A stretch of DNA of 14,555 bases, taken from contig CAJQMS010000008.1 in NCBI GenBank assembly GCA_905479505.1, positions 1-14,555 of the forward strand, read 5' to 3'. The number at the start of each line of letters is the position of its first letter. Within the stretch, counting starts at the first letter, position 1. This DNA is from an uncultured Burkholderiales Genera incertae sedis bacterium (GTDB lineage Bacteria > Pseudomonadota > Gammaproteobacteria > Burkholderiales > Eutrophovitaceae). Position numbers and translations under genes: made by a program. Positions 6,807-14,171 of this stretch are shown in pieces. Below the pieces are notes generated by a model, which was given only the letters and a program-made list of their open reading frames with translations, was not told the origin of the DNA and made no database searches.

Positions 6807-7496
6807 ATGCCCGCTAAATACCGACCAGTAAAAGCACTCTGGCCCGACCTTCATTTGAAGGATAAACGGCTTTTGCCCTTGTGGGCAGCTATCGTGATTG
6901 CGTTATCAATCGAAGTCGCCCCATTCGTCGGAAAATATTTGTATGGATTGTGGGATCCTCAGGCATTCTTAGAAGAGGATCTGGAAGAGCTTCCAGACAT
7001 CAAAATGACCGTGCGTCTTGACGAGCGTCCACCACCTGATATGCCGCAGCAACGGCCACCTGAGCCGGAGCCTGAGGAGGAGGTGCCTGACCCCGACTTA
7101 GAGGAGATCAAAAATACGATACCTCTCATCGAGCCTCGCCGCTTACCGAATGAAGTGGAGGCCACGATTGCCTTGGTGCAGCCAAAGGTGGAAGAGGATG
7201 AGGAGCCGCCTTTACCGTCAGTTTTTCAAGATGCAAAGCCCGTGCGTAAAAAGCCGTTTCCTAAGTATCCCCGGGAAGCTGAGGACAATATGATTGAGGG
7301 CGATATCACGGTGCTGATAACCGTCAGTGTGGACGGGCGGGTGATGGACGTACAAGTTGTGTCGGCTAACCCTGCAGGCATATTCGATCAGGAAGTTCTT
7401 GGCAAGGTGCGGCAATGGAAATTTAAAAAAGACGGCACCCAATATGAGGTGGAGCAAAAATTCATATTCAAGATTGATCCTTGGGCTAAGTCTTAA
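6807..7496 (+). CDS. tonB: TonB-family energy transducer with acidic Pro/Glu-rich linker
   Basis: A 229-residue protein with TonB architecture. It has a basic N-terminus, one membrane anchor at about 23-47 (LPLWAAIVIALSIEVAPFVG), and a Pro/Glu-rich periplasmic linker at about 70-135 (ERPPPDMPQQRPPEPEPEEE). The C-terminal TonB domain at about 148-225 includes KPFPKYPREAED, GDITVLITVSVDGRVMDV and VRQWKFKKDG. It would span the periplasm and pull on the TonB box of an outer-membrane receptor. The linker is dominated by Glu/Asp rather than the alternating Pro-Lys blocks of enterobacterial TonB, and the helix lacks the Ser-His pair of E. coli TonB, so it belongs to a different branch. It is the last gene of the unit, followed by a strong terminator. 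No receptor gene is in the window. There is no clear Shine-Dalgarno sequence. Confidence 0.9.
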   Translation: MPAKYRPVKALWPDLHLKDKRLLPLWAAIVIALSIEVAPFVGKYLYGLWDPQAFLEEDLEELPDIKMTVRLDERPPPDMPQQRPPEPEPEEEVPDPDLEEIKNTIPLIEPRRLPNEVEATIALVQPKVEEDEEPPLPSVFQDAKPVRKKPFPKYPREAEDNMIEGDITVLITVSVDGRVMDVQVVSANPAGIFDQEVLGKVRQWKFKKDGTQYEVEQKFIFKIDPWAKS

Positions 7497-7523
7497 TTTC
7501 TGAAAAAATAGGCTCGACGTCAT

Positions 7524-7554
7524 AAAAAAAGCCCGATTAAATCGGGCTTTTTTT
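7524..7554. terminator. Bidirectional rho-independent terminator between tonB and dctM
   Basis: A perfect 7-bp stem GCCCGAT (7531-7537) and ATCGGGC (7541-7547) with a TAA loop is flanked by seven A on the left (7524-7530) and seven T on the right (7548-7554). It therefore works in both directions and lies between the convergent tonB (+, ends 7496) and dctM (-, ends 7574). The A/T tracts can extend the stem. Confidence 0.95.
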
Positions 7555-7573
7555 GATAGTGAACAAATACCTT

Positions 7574-9103
7574 TTATCCGTAGACCGCCTGCGGTAACCA
7601 AGTGATGATCGAGGGGAAGACAACGCATAAGAAAACCGCTAATGCTTGTATGCCTAAGAAGATCAGAGCCGATCTAAAGATGGTTGCCATGCTAATCTCG
7701 GGTGGACACACACCCCTTAAGTAGAAAAGTGCGTAACCGAAAGGTGGTGTCAAGAAGGACATTTGCATATTCACTAAGTAGATGACTCCAAACCAGAGAA
7801 CGACAACACTACTATCCACACCAGGCAACCCGAATAATCCGTCAAAACTTAAGGATTGAATAATCGGTATGAAAATAGGGACGGTCAGCAGTAGGATCCC
7901 CACCCAGTCAAGGAACATACCGAGAAAGACCAGGATAAACATCATGAGTAAAAGAATCCCGTAGGGGCTTAATCCAGTTCCGAGAATTGTTTCTGTGATG
8001 AAGTCTTGTCCACCTTCCAGTATAAAGAAACCGACAAATATGGACGCGCCAAAAATAATCCAAAGGACCATCGCCGATGCTCGAGCCGTTGTCACAGACG
8101 CATCTCTCAGTGCTTGCATAGAGAAGCGCTTATGGATAACCGCTACGATAATTGCTCCGAATGACCCTATGCCAGCCGCTTCAACGGGTGTTGCGATACC
8201 GCCAAATAGAAGTCCCAGAACTAAGAACACCAAAAAGATCGGTGCTATTAGGTTTCTGAATAATCTGAGTTTTTGGGCAAAAGAAACGCGTTCTTCAGCC
8301 GGCAGTGCAGGACCAAGTTTTGGATTTAATAACGTTCTAAATAAAACGTATGCAATGTACATACCAGAGAGCATTAAACCTGGAACGAGCGAGCCTAAAT
8401 AAAGTTGTCCAACCGACTGTTGAGCGATGACGGCGTATAGAATTGCTAGAATTGATGGCGGAATCAAAATCCCTAATGTCCCGCCAGCCATGATCGATCC
8501 AAGGGCTATTTTGTGATCATAATTACGTTTCAACATAGCAGGTAGAGCGATGATGCCCATCGTGACCACAGCAGCCCCAATGACGCCAACCATAGCAGCT
8601 AGAATTGTCGATGCCAAAATAGTCGCTGCGGCTAATCCACCGTTCAGTCCCCCCATCCATTTATAGACGACGTCAAACATTTCTTCAATGAGGCCTGCTT
8701 TTTCGAGCATAGAGGCCATAAAGATGAACAAAGGAATCGCAGCTAGGTCCGCGTTGGACATTAGCGGATAAATCCGTGTCGGAATAATATTCACCATGGT
8801 CTGGCCGCCAACCAGGTAGATGAAAACAACTCCTAATCCACCGACTACGAATGCCATCGGAAGACCAGCCATCAATAATAAGGCTAATGATCCAAACATA
8901 AGCAAGGTAAGTTGCTCTATTTCTGTCTCCATCAGGCTTTCGGCAAACGAGAAAAGGAACCGCTCTTCTTCATACGGATCATAAAAAAGTATGTTGATTA
9001 GCTCAACGATACAAACGAATGAAAATCCGGCTGTCGCTAGGATTAAAGCCCATTTCAATAAAACGTTAGGACTTGTTTGATTAGGTGTGGTTGATGGAGT
9101 CAT
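7574..9103 (-). CDS. dctM: TRAP transporter large permease subunit DctM
   Basis: A 509-residue multi-helix protein of the DctM family, the ion-coupled translocation subunit of a tripartite periplasmic transporter. Family signatures include IPLFIFMASMLEKAGLIEEMF (about 123-143, read as the I-P-L-F-x-F-M...E-x-x-G region) and GGTLGILIPPS (about 207-217). The start at 9103 is chosen because it forms an ATGA overlap with the dctQ stop and has a GGAGG ribosome binding site at ideal spacing. The frame is open further upstream to 9229, but that part is dctQ read in another frame. Compared with the roughly 425-residue norm it has a longer N-terminus, with an extra helix at about 17-40 (LKWALILATAGFSFVCIVEL) and a charged loop before the usual first helix. 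It is the last gene of dctP-dctQ-dctM. Confidence 0.93.
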   Translation of the reverse strand: MTPSTTPNQTSPNVLLKWALILATAGFSFVCIVELINILFYDPYEEERFLFSFAESLMETEIEQLTLLMFGSLALLLMAGLPMAFVVGGLGVVFIYLVGGQTMVNIIPTRIYPLMSNADLAAIPLFIFMASMLEKAGLIEEMFDVVYKWMGGLNGGLAAATILASTILAAMVGVIGAAVVTMGIIALPAMLKRNYDHKIALGSIMAGGTLGILIPPSILAILYAVIAQQSVGQLYLGSLVPGLMLSGMYIAYVLFRTLLNPKLGPALPAEERVSFAQKLRLFRNLIAPIFLVFLVLGLLFGGIATPVEAAGIGSFGAIIVAVIHKRFSMQALRDASVTTARASAMVLWIIFGASIFVGFFILEGGQDFITETILGTGLSPYGILLLMMFILVFLGMFLDWVGILLLTVPIFIPIIQSLSFDGLFGLPGVDSSVVVLWFGVIYLVNMQMSFLTPPFGYALFYLRGVCPPEISMATIFRSALIFLGIQALAVFLCVVFPSIITWLPQAVYG

Positions 9104-9741
9104 GCGGTACCTCCGGAAATTTTCCTGAATAATTGAATATCTTTTATGAGTTTGGAGAGACCAGCAAGCGTCAATAGTATTGCACCGAGTACCATCATGC
9201 CTTTGACGGGATAAATTTGTATCTGCCAAGTTTCCTCAGTGACTTCGGTCATATCAAGGGAGTCGAAGAAAAATCGCCAGCAACTGCCTGCAAGGGCGAG
9301 GGCGAATATGAAGAAGAAAATAGAGGTGAAAATATCAGTGGCTACTTGTCCGATTCTGGACATTTTGATGTACACCACGTCTACTCTGACGTGATCGCCA
9401 TGCAATAAAGCAAATCCCCCAGCTAGAAGATATTGCATACCAAACAGTAGATAAGAGGATTGGTGTGCCCATATCGTTGGCGCGTCAAACACGTATCGTG
9501 AAATTACCTCGAAGAAATACACACATACAGCGTTAACCGTCCACAAAGAGACGAAGAGTCCCGAGGCATTCGAACTCCAGTCGAGCCATCTTGTAAGTTT
9601 GTTGCTTGAGTACTCGTCATTTTCCGGGCCTAGCTCATTAATTTTGGCGCCGTTGGAAAACCACATGAACACGAATGGCATGATGGCTAGCCATCCCCAA
9701 TAGATCCAGTGCGGTAATACAAAATTGGTTGCTTGATCCAT
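9100..9741 (-). CDS. dctQ: TRAP transporter small permease subunit DctQ
   Basis: A 213-residue membrane protein, longer than many DctQ proteins (about 160-190). It shows five hydrophobic segments: about 12-30 (an extra N-terminal helix), 58-84, 94-112, 130-152 and 178-198. The DctQ hallmark follows the second core helix: GFALLHGDHVRVDVVYIKM, with the conserved His-x-Arg-Val-Asp-Val pattern. It forms the permease with DctM and docks the periplasmic binding protein. It lies 83 bases downstream of dctP, across a strong hairpin, and overlaps dctM by four bases (ATGA), which implies translational coupling. The ATG is preceded by a GAGAG ribosome binding site. Confidence 0.92.
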   Translation of the reverse strand: MDQATNFVLPHWIYWGWLAIMPFVFMWFSNGAKINELGPENDEYSSNKLTRWLDWSSNASGLFVSLWTVNAVCVYFFEVISRYVFDAPTIWAHQSSYLLFGMQYLLAGGFALLHGDHVRVDVVYIKMSRIGQVATDIFTSIFFFIFALALAGSCWRFFFDSLDMTEVTEETWQIQIYPVKGMMVLGAILLTLAGLSKLIKDIQLFRKISGGTA

Positions 9742-9771
9742 ATTTTTCTCTCAGTTAGTTCTGATAAGAGA

Positions 9772-9797
9772 ACGGCGGATAAGTAGTTATCCGCCGT
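9772..9797. other. Intercistronic hairpin between dctP and dctQ
   Basis: A perfect 11-bp inverted repeat (ACGGCGGATAA, 9772-9782; TTATCCGCCGT, 9787-9797) with a 4-base loop lies 27 bases after the dctP stop and 30 before the dctQ ATG. In the transcribed direction no U-tract follows, so it is not a simple terminator. It more likely stabilises the dctP mRNA 3' end or attenuates read-through, giving more binding protein than permease. Confidence 0.85.
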
Positions 9798-9824
9798 AAG
9801 CTTATTTCAAAACAGTTAAAAATA

Positions 9825-10964
9825 TTAGAGTTTAAGGCCTTTAACATCTTCCTCGGTGATGTAACCCATATAGGGGTTAAGCATAAAATCCTGTTGAAGC
9901 TTAAAAATACGTGCGGCATCTTTATCTTTTTTGGCCCATTCATACCATACTGGCACGGCTGCTTTTCTAAATTGGACCACTTCTTCTGCGGAGAGTCGCT
10001 GTACTTGAGTCCCTTTACTAAGAAACTTTGCCATTGCTGCGATATTGGCTTTTTGAACATTTACGTAATGATAGACCGAGTAAGTCTTCACTTGCTCTTC
10101 AACAAACGTTTGCATTTGCTTTGAAAGGCGCTTCCAAGCTCTCATGTTGACAGTTAGGTCCATGACGTCAACCGGTTGGTAGAGCGATGTCTGTCCTGGA
10201 GGGCCCGCACAGATGATGTAATCCGTAACTTCAGCAAACCCTAAATCATAATTGATAGCTGGTCCGACATAGTCAGCGGCATCAACAGTTCCTTTTTCTA
10301 GGGCGGGATAGATGTCCGAGCTAGGTAGGCTTGTGGTACTGACGCCAAACTTTTCAAAAACCTGTGCGACCATGCCGCCAGGTAATCTGATTTTCATACC
10401 CTTTAAATCCTTCAGGGTTTTAACTGATTTCTTAGAGTGAATAATGTTGCCATCGTGATGAATTGGACCGACGTAAAAAAGTCCTTTTTTTGCAAAAATC
10501 TCTCTAGTCATTTCCAGCATGTTGAGTCCATAGAACATTGTGTCCCATTGACTGGTTTGGTCTGGTCCGGCAGGATAAGACGTTAAGAATACGGACGCTG
10601 GAATTTTCCCTGACCAATAAATCGTGAACGGATTCATTGCCTGAAGCACGCCAGTTCGAACGGCATCAAATAATGCGCTGTTGTCGGCTGCTACTGACCT
10701 CGCTGGAAAGGGTTTAATCGCCAATTCTCCGCCAGACCTCTCTTTGAAGCTAGTTGCCCATTCTTCGAAGAGCTTGTATCCGGTCGTGCCCGCATCCCAA
10801 CTTGTTTGTACTTTCCAAGTCGTCGTTTTTGCCGCCTGTGCGTTTCGAATGAAGGGCGCACCGATTAGTGCTGCGCCGAGTCCGGTCTTCAGTAGCCCTC
10901 TACGAGTATCACTATGTTTTTCATCGGCCGTTTCAGTTTTGCTTCCGGGTAGATTTTTTGCCAT
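9825..10964 (-). CDS. dctP: TRAP transporter substrate-binding protein DctP, TakP-like (2-oxoacid type)
   Basis: A 379-residue exported binding protein. It has a Tat signal: TRRGLLK at 20-26, a hydrophobic stretch (GLGAALIGAPFI) and probable cleavage after NAQA at 41-44. The mature part has DctP features: WKVQTSWDAG at the start, YWSGKIPASVF at about 116-126, GMKIRLPGGM with R193 (the conserved carboxylate-binding Arg position), and DAADYVGPAINYDLGF at about 228-243. The last segment resembles the (E/D)-(W/Y)-V-G-P segment of TakP-type proteins that bind 2-oxo-monocarboxylates. The substrate class is therefore inferred as a 2-oxoacid or related carboxylate. It is the first gene of the operon, with an AAGGGA ribosome binding site before the ATG. 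It is followed by the hairpin, dctQ and dctM, and transcribed divergently from an aminotransferase gene. Confidence 0.92.
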   Translation of the reverse strand: MAKNLPGSKTETADEKHSDTRRGLLKTGLGAALIGAPFIRNAQAAKTTTWKVQTSWDAGTTGYKLFEEWATSFKERSGGELAIKPFPARSVAADNSALFDAVRTGVLQAMNPFTIYWSGKIPASVFLTSYPAGPDQTSQWDTMFYGLNMLEMTREIFAKKGLFYVGPIHHDGNIIHSKKSVKTLKDLKGMKIRLPGGMVAQVFEKFGVSTTSLPSSDIYPALEKGTVDAADYVGPAINYDLGFAEVTDYIICAGPPGQTSLYQPVDVMDLTVNMRAWKRLSKQMQTFVEEQVKTYSVYHYVNVQKANIAAMAKFLSKGTQVQRLSAEEVVQFRKAAVPVWYEWAKKDKDAARIFKLQQDFMLNPYMGYITEEDVKGLKL

Positions 10965-11226
10965 GTTCCAGTCCCTTATTTGTCTGATTAAACTTTATCT
11001 AATTGTGTGGGTTTTAATATCGCTGTTATAGCTAACGCCCTATGATGATAGATAAGCGGCGCGTATTCAAGCTCAAACTAATATTTTTAGTGTCAAATCT
11101 ATTGAGTGTTCAAATTATTGTAAACTCAGGGGACTCAAAATTATACCTGTAACCCCATACTCGGCTTGCTCCGTTTCGTAATGGGTGATTCAGGTTGCAA
11201 ATACACAGATGGATTAAGCAAAATTT
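10965..11226. promoter_or_regulatory. Divergent control region between dctP and the aminotransferase gene
   Basis: These 262 AT-rich bases hold the outward promoters of both units. TCAAA recurs in the same orientation at 11073, 11093, 11110 and 11135, each followed by an A/T-rich stretch, as might be seen for a regulator binding region. A weak promoter candidate for the aminotransferase is TTGTAA at 11118 with TATACC at 11142 (18-base spacer). No operator of a known regulator can be named and no terminator or RNA gene is apparent. Confidence 0.35.
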
Positions 11227-12429
11227 ATGGCCACAATATCTCAACGATCGAATCAATTAGGAACCGAAAACGCCTTTGTCGTTTTGGCGGAAGTGGGTGA
11301 GCTCCAGAGAAAAGGGAACGATATTTTATCTTTTTGTATCGGGATGCCGGATTTTCCGACGCCGCAAAATATCCAAAATGCTGGCGTTAATGCCATTCAA
11401 TCTGGTAAGCATGGATATACACCGTCAGCTGGTATTCCAGAGTTGAGACAAGCCGCTTCCGAGTACCTTAACAAGTCCCGCGGCCTAGAGTACGATCCTG
11501 ATGATGTGGTGGTAGCCGCCGGCGCAAAGCCATTTATAATGTATTCGATCCTTGCAACCACCGACTACGGCGAAGGGCACGAGGTTATTTATCCTAACCC
11601 TGGATTTCCAATCTACGAATCTCAGATTAAAGTGCATGGAGCTGTTCCAGTGCCATTACATCTAAGGGAATCTAGAGGGTTTAATTTTGATCCGGCTGAG
11701 TTGGAGTCGAAAATCAATGATAAGACGCGCCTGCTCATACTCAACTCACCACAAAATCCTACTGGTGGCATTGTTCCAAGACGTGAGCTGGAGATTATTG
11801 CTGAGATTCTTGAGCGACATCCAAATGTGTGGGTGTTTTCAGACGAGATATATTCTCAATTATGTTTCGAGGAGTCGTTCAGCTCTATCGCTAGCTTTCC
11901 GAGCATGACAGACCGAACGATTGTGGTCGATGGGTGTTCGAAAACTTGGGCGATGACCGGTTGGCGATTAGGGTTCGCGGCAAGCAAAGCGCTTGCTCCA
12001 GCGTTTACTAAGTGGGTTACGAATACTGAGTCATGCGCGTCTCACATCACCCAGTGGGCAGGAGTTGAAGCACTCACTGGAAATCAATCTGGGGCGCAGT
12101 TAATGCGTGCAAAGTTTCTTGAGCGCCGAGATTTGATTGTCGGCTTGTTAAACGAGGTGCCCGGTGTGACCTGTTTAAATCCTGGAGGAGCATTCTACGT
12201 TTGGCCTAATGTGACCGAGGCATGTCAAATGATCGGCGCGAAAGATTCTGAGGAATTTAGGAAACGATTGTTACTAGAAGCTGGGGTTGCAGTGTTAGCT
12301 GACATCCATTTTGGTCGTCGTGTGCCGGACGATGGGCAGCATGTGAGGTTTAGTTACGCCGCCTCTAATGAGGATATCGTTGAGGGAATTAATAGATTAA
12401 GCAAGTTTATTCTTAAAAACACTCGATGA
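11227..12429 (+). CDS. PLP-dependent class I/II aminotransferase (aspartate aminotransferase fold)
   Basis: A 400-residue protein of normal length for fold-type I aminotransferases. It has the full PLP site: GYTPSAGIPELR at about 63-74, AAGAKPFIM at 97-105, NSPQNPTG at 173-180 (Asn177 contacts the cofactor), SDEIYS at 205-210 (Asp206 and Tyr209), the Schiff-base lysine K239 in CSKTWAMTGWRLGF, and the substrate-carboxylate arginine R374 in HVRFSYA. It transfers amino groups between an amino acid and a 2-oxoacid. Amino-acid specificity (Asp, Ala, aromatic or other) cannot be read from the sequence. It is transcribed away from the TRAP operon, so it may process the imported 2-oxoacid or amino acid, but this is inference from position. 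The ATG has a weak ribosome binding site. It converges on prfC with 36 bases between them and no clear terminator. Confidence 0.9.
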   Translation: MATISQRSNQLGTENAFVVLAEVGELQRKGNDILSFCIGMPDFPTPQNIQNAGVNAIQSGKHGYTPSAGIPELRQAASEYLNKSRGLEYDPDDVVVAAGAKPFIMYSILATTDYGEGHEVIYPNPGFPIYESQIKVHGAVPVPLHLRESRGFNFDPAELESKINDKTRLLILNSPQNPTGGIVPRRELEIIAEILERHPNVWVFSDEIYSQLCFEESFSSIASFPSMTDRTIVVDGCSKTWAMTGWRLGFAASKALAPAFTKWVTNTESCASHITQWAGVEALTGNQSGAQLMRAKFLERRDLIVGLLNEVPGVTCLNPGGAFYVWPNVTEACQMIGAKDSEEFRKRLLLEAGVAVLADIHFGRRVPDDGQHVRFSYAASNEDIVEGINRLSKFILKNTR

Positions 12430-12465
12430 AGGCTGAGGCCGAATTGTCAGTAGAAAGAATATGAG

Positions 12466-14073
12466 TTAGTCAGTAAATTTTTGAGCGTGTTCTCTGATGC
12501 TGTGGAACTCAATATCCGGCCAACGTTCCATGGTTAAATCCAAATTTGGTCTCGATGTAGCAAGGAAAGCCAAGCTTCCAGACGCGTCATGCGATAAATT
12601 TCCGGCCAGCTGTCTTTCAAATTCAGCTAGTTTCTTTTTGTCAGATGAAGTAATCCAACGAGCACCATAGAAGCTAAGCGAGCGTGTGCTCGCTTCTACG
12701 CCGTACTCGACTTTCAGCCGGTGGGAGACAACTTCAAATTGTAAAAGGCCGACGGCGCCTAAGATCATTTCATTGCCAAATACTGGCTTGAACACTTGAA
12801 TGGCACCTTCCTCTCCAAGCTGTTGAAGCCCTTTTTGAAGTTGCTTACCCTTGAGCGGGTCCTTGAGTGTGACCCCTTGGAATAATTCTGGGGCAAAATA
12901 GGGGATACCTGTGAAGGAGAGAGATTCTCCAACAGTAAACGTATCGCCAATATCGATGCTACCGTGATTTAAGAGGCCAATAATATCTCCCGGCCAGGCA
13001 TCCTCAACCGTTTCCCGTCTTTGAGAAAGGAAGCTGACCACTTGTCCGGCTCGTATCTCTTTCCCACTCCTTACGTGTAGTAGCTTCATGCCTCGTGAGA
13101 AACGACCAGAGCAAACGCGTAGGAACGCTATTCTGTCGCGGTGTTGTGGGTCCATGTTCGCTTGAATCTTGAACACAAATGCTGAAAATTTATTCTCGTC
13201 AGGTCCAACAGTCCGCTCTATCGCTGAGCGAGGTCTAGGCGCGGGTGCATCGTCAACTAACGCTTCTAACGCTTTTGCCACGCCGAAGTTATTCATTGCA
13301 GACCCAAAAAAAACCGGGGTGAGTTCGCCTTCAAGAAAATGTTCCCTATCGAATTCTCGACCATCTTCCTTTATCAGGCTGACCTCTTCTTTGGTATCGC
13401 TGACCTCAGCCGAAAATTGATCATCGACAAGTTCTTGGGGAAGTCCTTTGACAGCATTCACGTTTCTTTGATCCTGACTGGCTGCGTCATAAAGGAGAGT
13501 CTCATCTTTTGCGATGTCATAGATGCCAGCGAGCCGTTTACCCATACCTATTGGCCATGTAATAGGCGCACAGTGAATGTTCAGCACCGCCTCTATTTCA
13601 TCAATGACTTCGAGAGGATGTCGACCTTCGCGATCCAGTTTATTCACAAAGGTGATGATGGGCGTGTTTCTCTGCCGACAAACTTCTAGGAGTTTTATTG
13701 TCTGCGCCTCTACGCCCTTGGTGCAATCAATTACCATTAACGCGGCATCAACGGCGGTCAGTACTCGATAAGTATCTTCTGAAAAATCTCTGTGACCTGG
13801 AGTGTCCAAAAGGTTGATCACGCAGTCACGGTATTCAAATTGCATGACCGAGCTTGCTACTGAAATCCCTCGTTCTTTCTCGATAGCCATCCAGTCGGAG
13901 GTTGCATATTTACTGGATTTCCGTGACTTGACCGTGCCGGCTGCTTGGATAGCTCCCCCGAAGAGTAATAATTTCTCCGTGAGAGTCGTTTTTCCCGCGT
14001 CAGGGTGAGAGATGATCGCAAAGGTTCGGCGTCTTTTTGCCTCGTTTGCAACGTCTTTATTGGTTTGTTCCAC
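12466..14073 (-). CDS. prfC: Peptide chain release factor 3 (RF3, translational GTPase)
   Basis: A 535-residue protein, close to the usual RF3 length of about 530. The GTPase motifs are intact: G1 SHPDAGKTT at 22-30, the switch I segment EKERGISVASS at about 65-75, G3 DTPGH at 90-94 and G4 NKLD at 144-147. RF3-typical sequence follows through domains II and III, including PVFFGSAMNNFGV, LRVCSGRFSRGMKLLHVRSG and LLQFEVVSHRLKVEYGVEA. RF3 removes RF1 and RF2 from the ribosome after termination. The start is GTG at 14073, since an ATG further upstream is in frame with an immediate stop. The distance to KRRTFAIISHPDAGKTT fits known RF3 N-termini, which supports this choice. It converges with the aminotransferase gene and lies 98 bases downstream of an SDR gene on the same strand. 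Confidence 0.97.
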   Translation of the reverse strand: MEQTNKDVANEAKRRRTFAIISHPDAGKTTLTEKLLLFGGAIQAAGTVKSRKSSKYATSDWMAIEKERGISVASSVMQFEYRDCVINLLDTPGHRDFSEDTYRVLTAVDAALMVIDCTKGVEAQTIKLLEVCRQRNTPIITFVNKLDREGRHPLEVIDEIEAVLNIHCAPITWPIGMGKRLAGIYDIAKDETLLYDAASQDQRNVNAVKGLPQELVDDQFSAEVSDTKEEVSLIKEDGREFDREHFLEGELTPVFFGSAMNNFGVAKALEALVDDAPAPRPRSAIERTVGPDENKFSAFVFKIQANMDPQHRDRIAFLRVCSGRFSRGMKLLHVRSGKEIRAGQVVSFLSQRRETVEDAWPGDIIGLLNHGSIDIGDTFTVGESLSFTGIPYFAPELFQGVTLKDPLKGKQLQKGLQQLGEEGAIQVFKPVFGNEMILGAVGLLQFEVVSHRLKVEYGVEASTRSLSFYGARWITSSDKKKLAEFERQLAGNLSHDASGSLAFLATSRPNLDLTMERWPDIEFHSIREHAQKFTD

Positions 14074-14122
14074 AATTATGGGTCGGTTAATTCATCAATT
14101 GAGCAGCCAAGCCCGCGCGCAC

Positions 14123-14151
14123 ATTCTACCGTCAAGGCTTGAATCTTGCCA
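14123..14151 (-). promoter_or_regulatory. Candidate sigma-70 promoter of prfC with GC-rich discriminator
   Basis: On the minus strand TGGCAA (14146-14151) and TAGAAT (14123-14128) are spaced 17 bases apart. A GC-rich stretch (GTGCGCGCG) follows the -10 box, as seen at promoters under stringent control of translation genes. The leader to the GTG would be about 40 bases. The -35 match is poor (3 of 6). Confidence 0.35.
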
Positions 14152-14171
14152 TGAAATGTTAAATAGATTGT

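Noticed and set aside
9104..9229. Upstream extension of dctM to 9229
   Set aside because: These codons overlap the 3' end of dctQ in another frame, while ATG at 9103 has a strong GGAGG site and an ATGA overlap with the dctQ stop.
12430..12465. Terminator between the convergent aminotransferase gene and prfC
   Set aside because: No stem followed by a T-run is present in these 36 bases.
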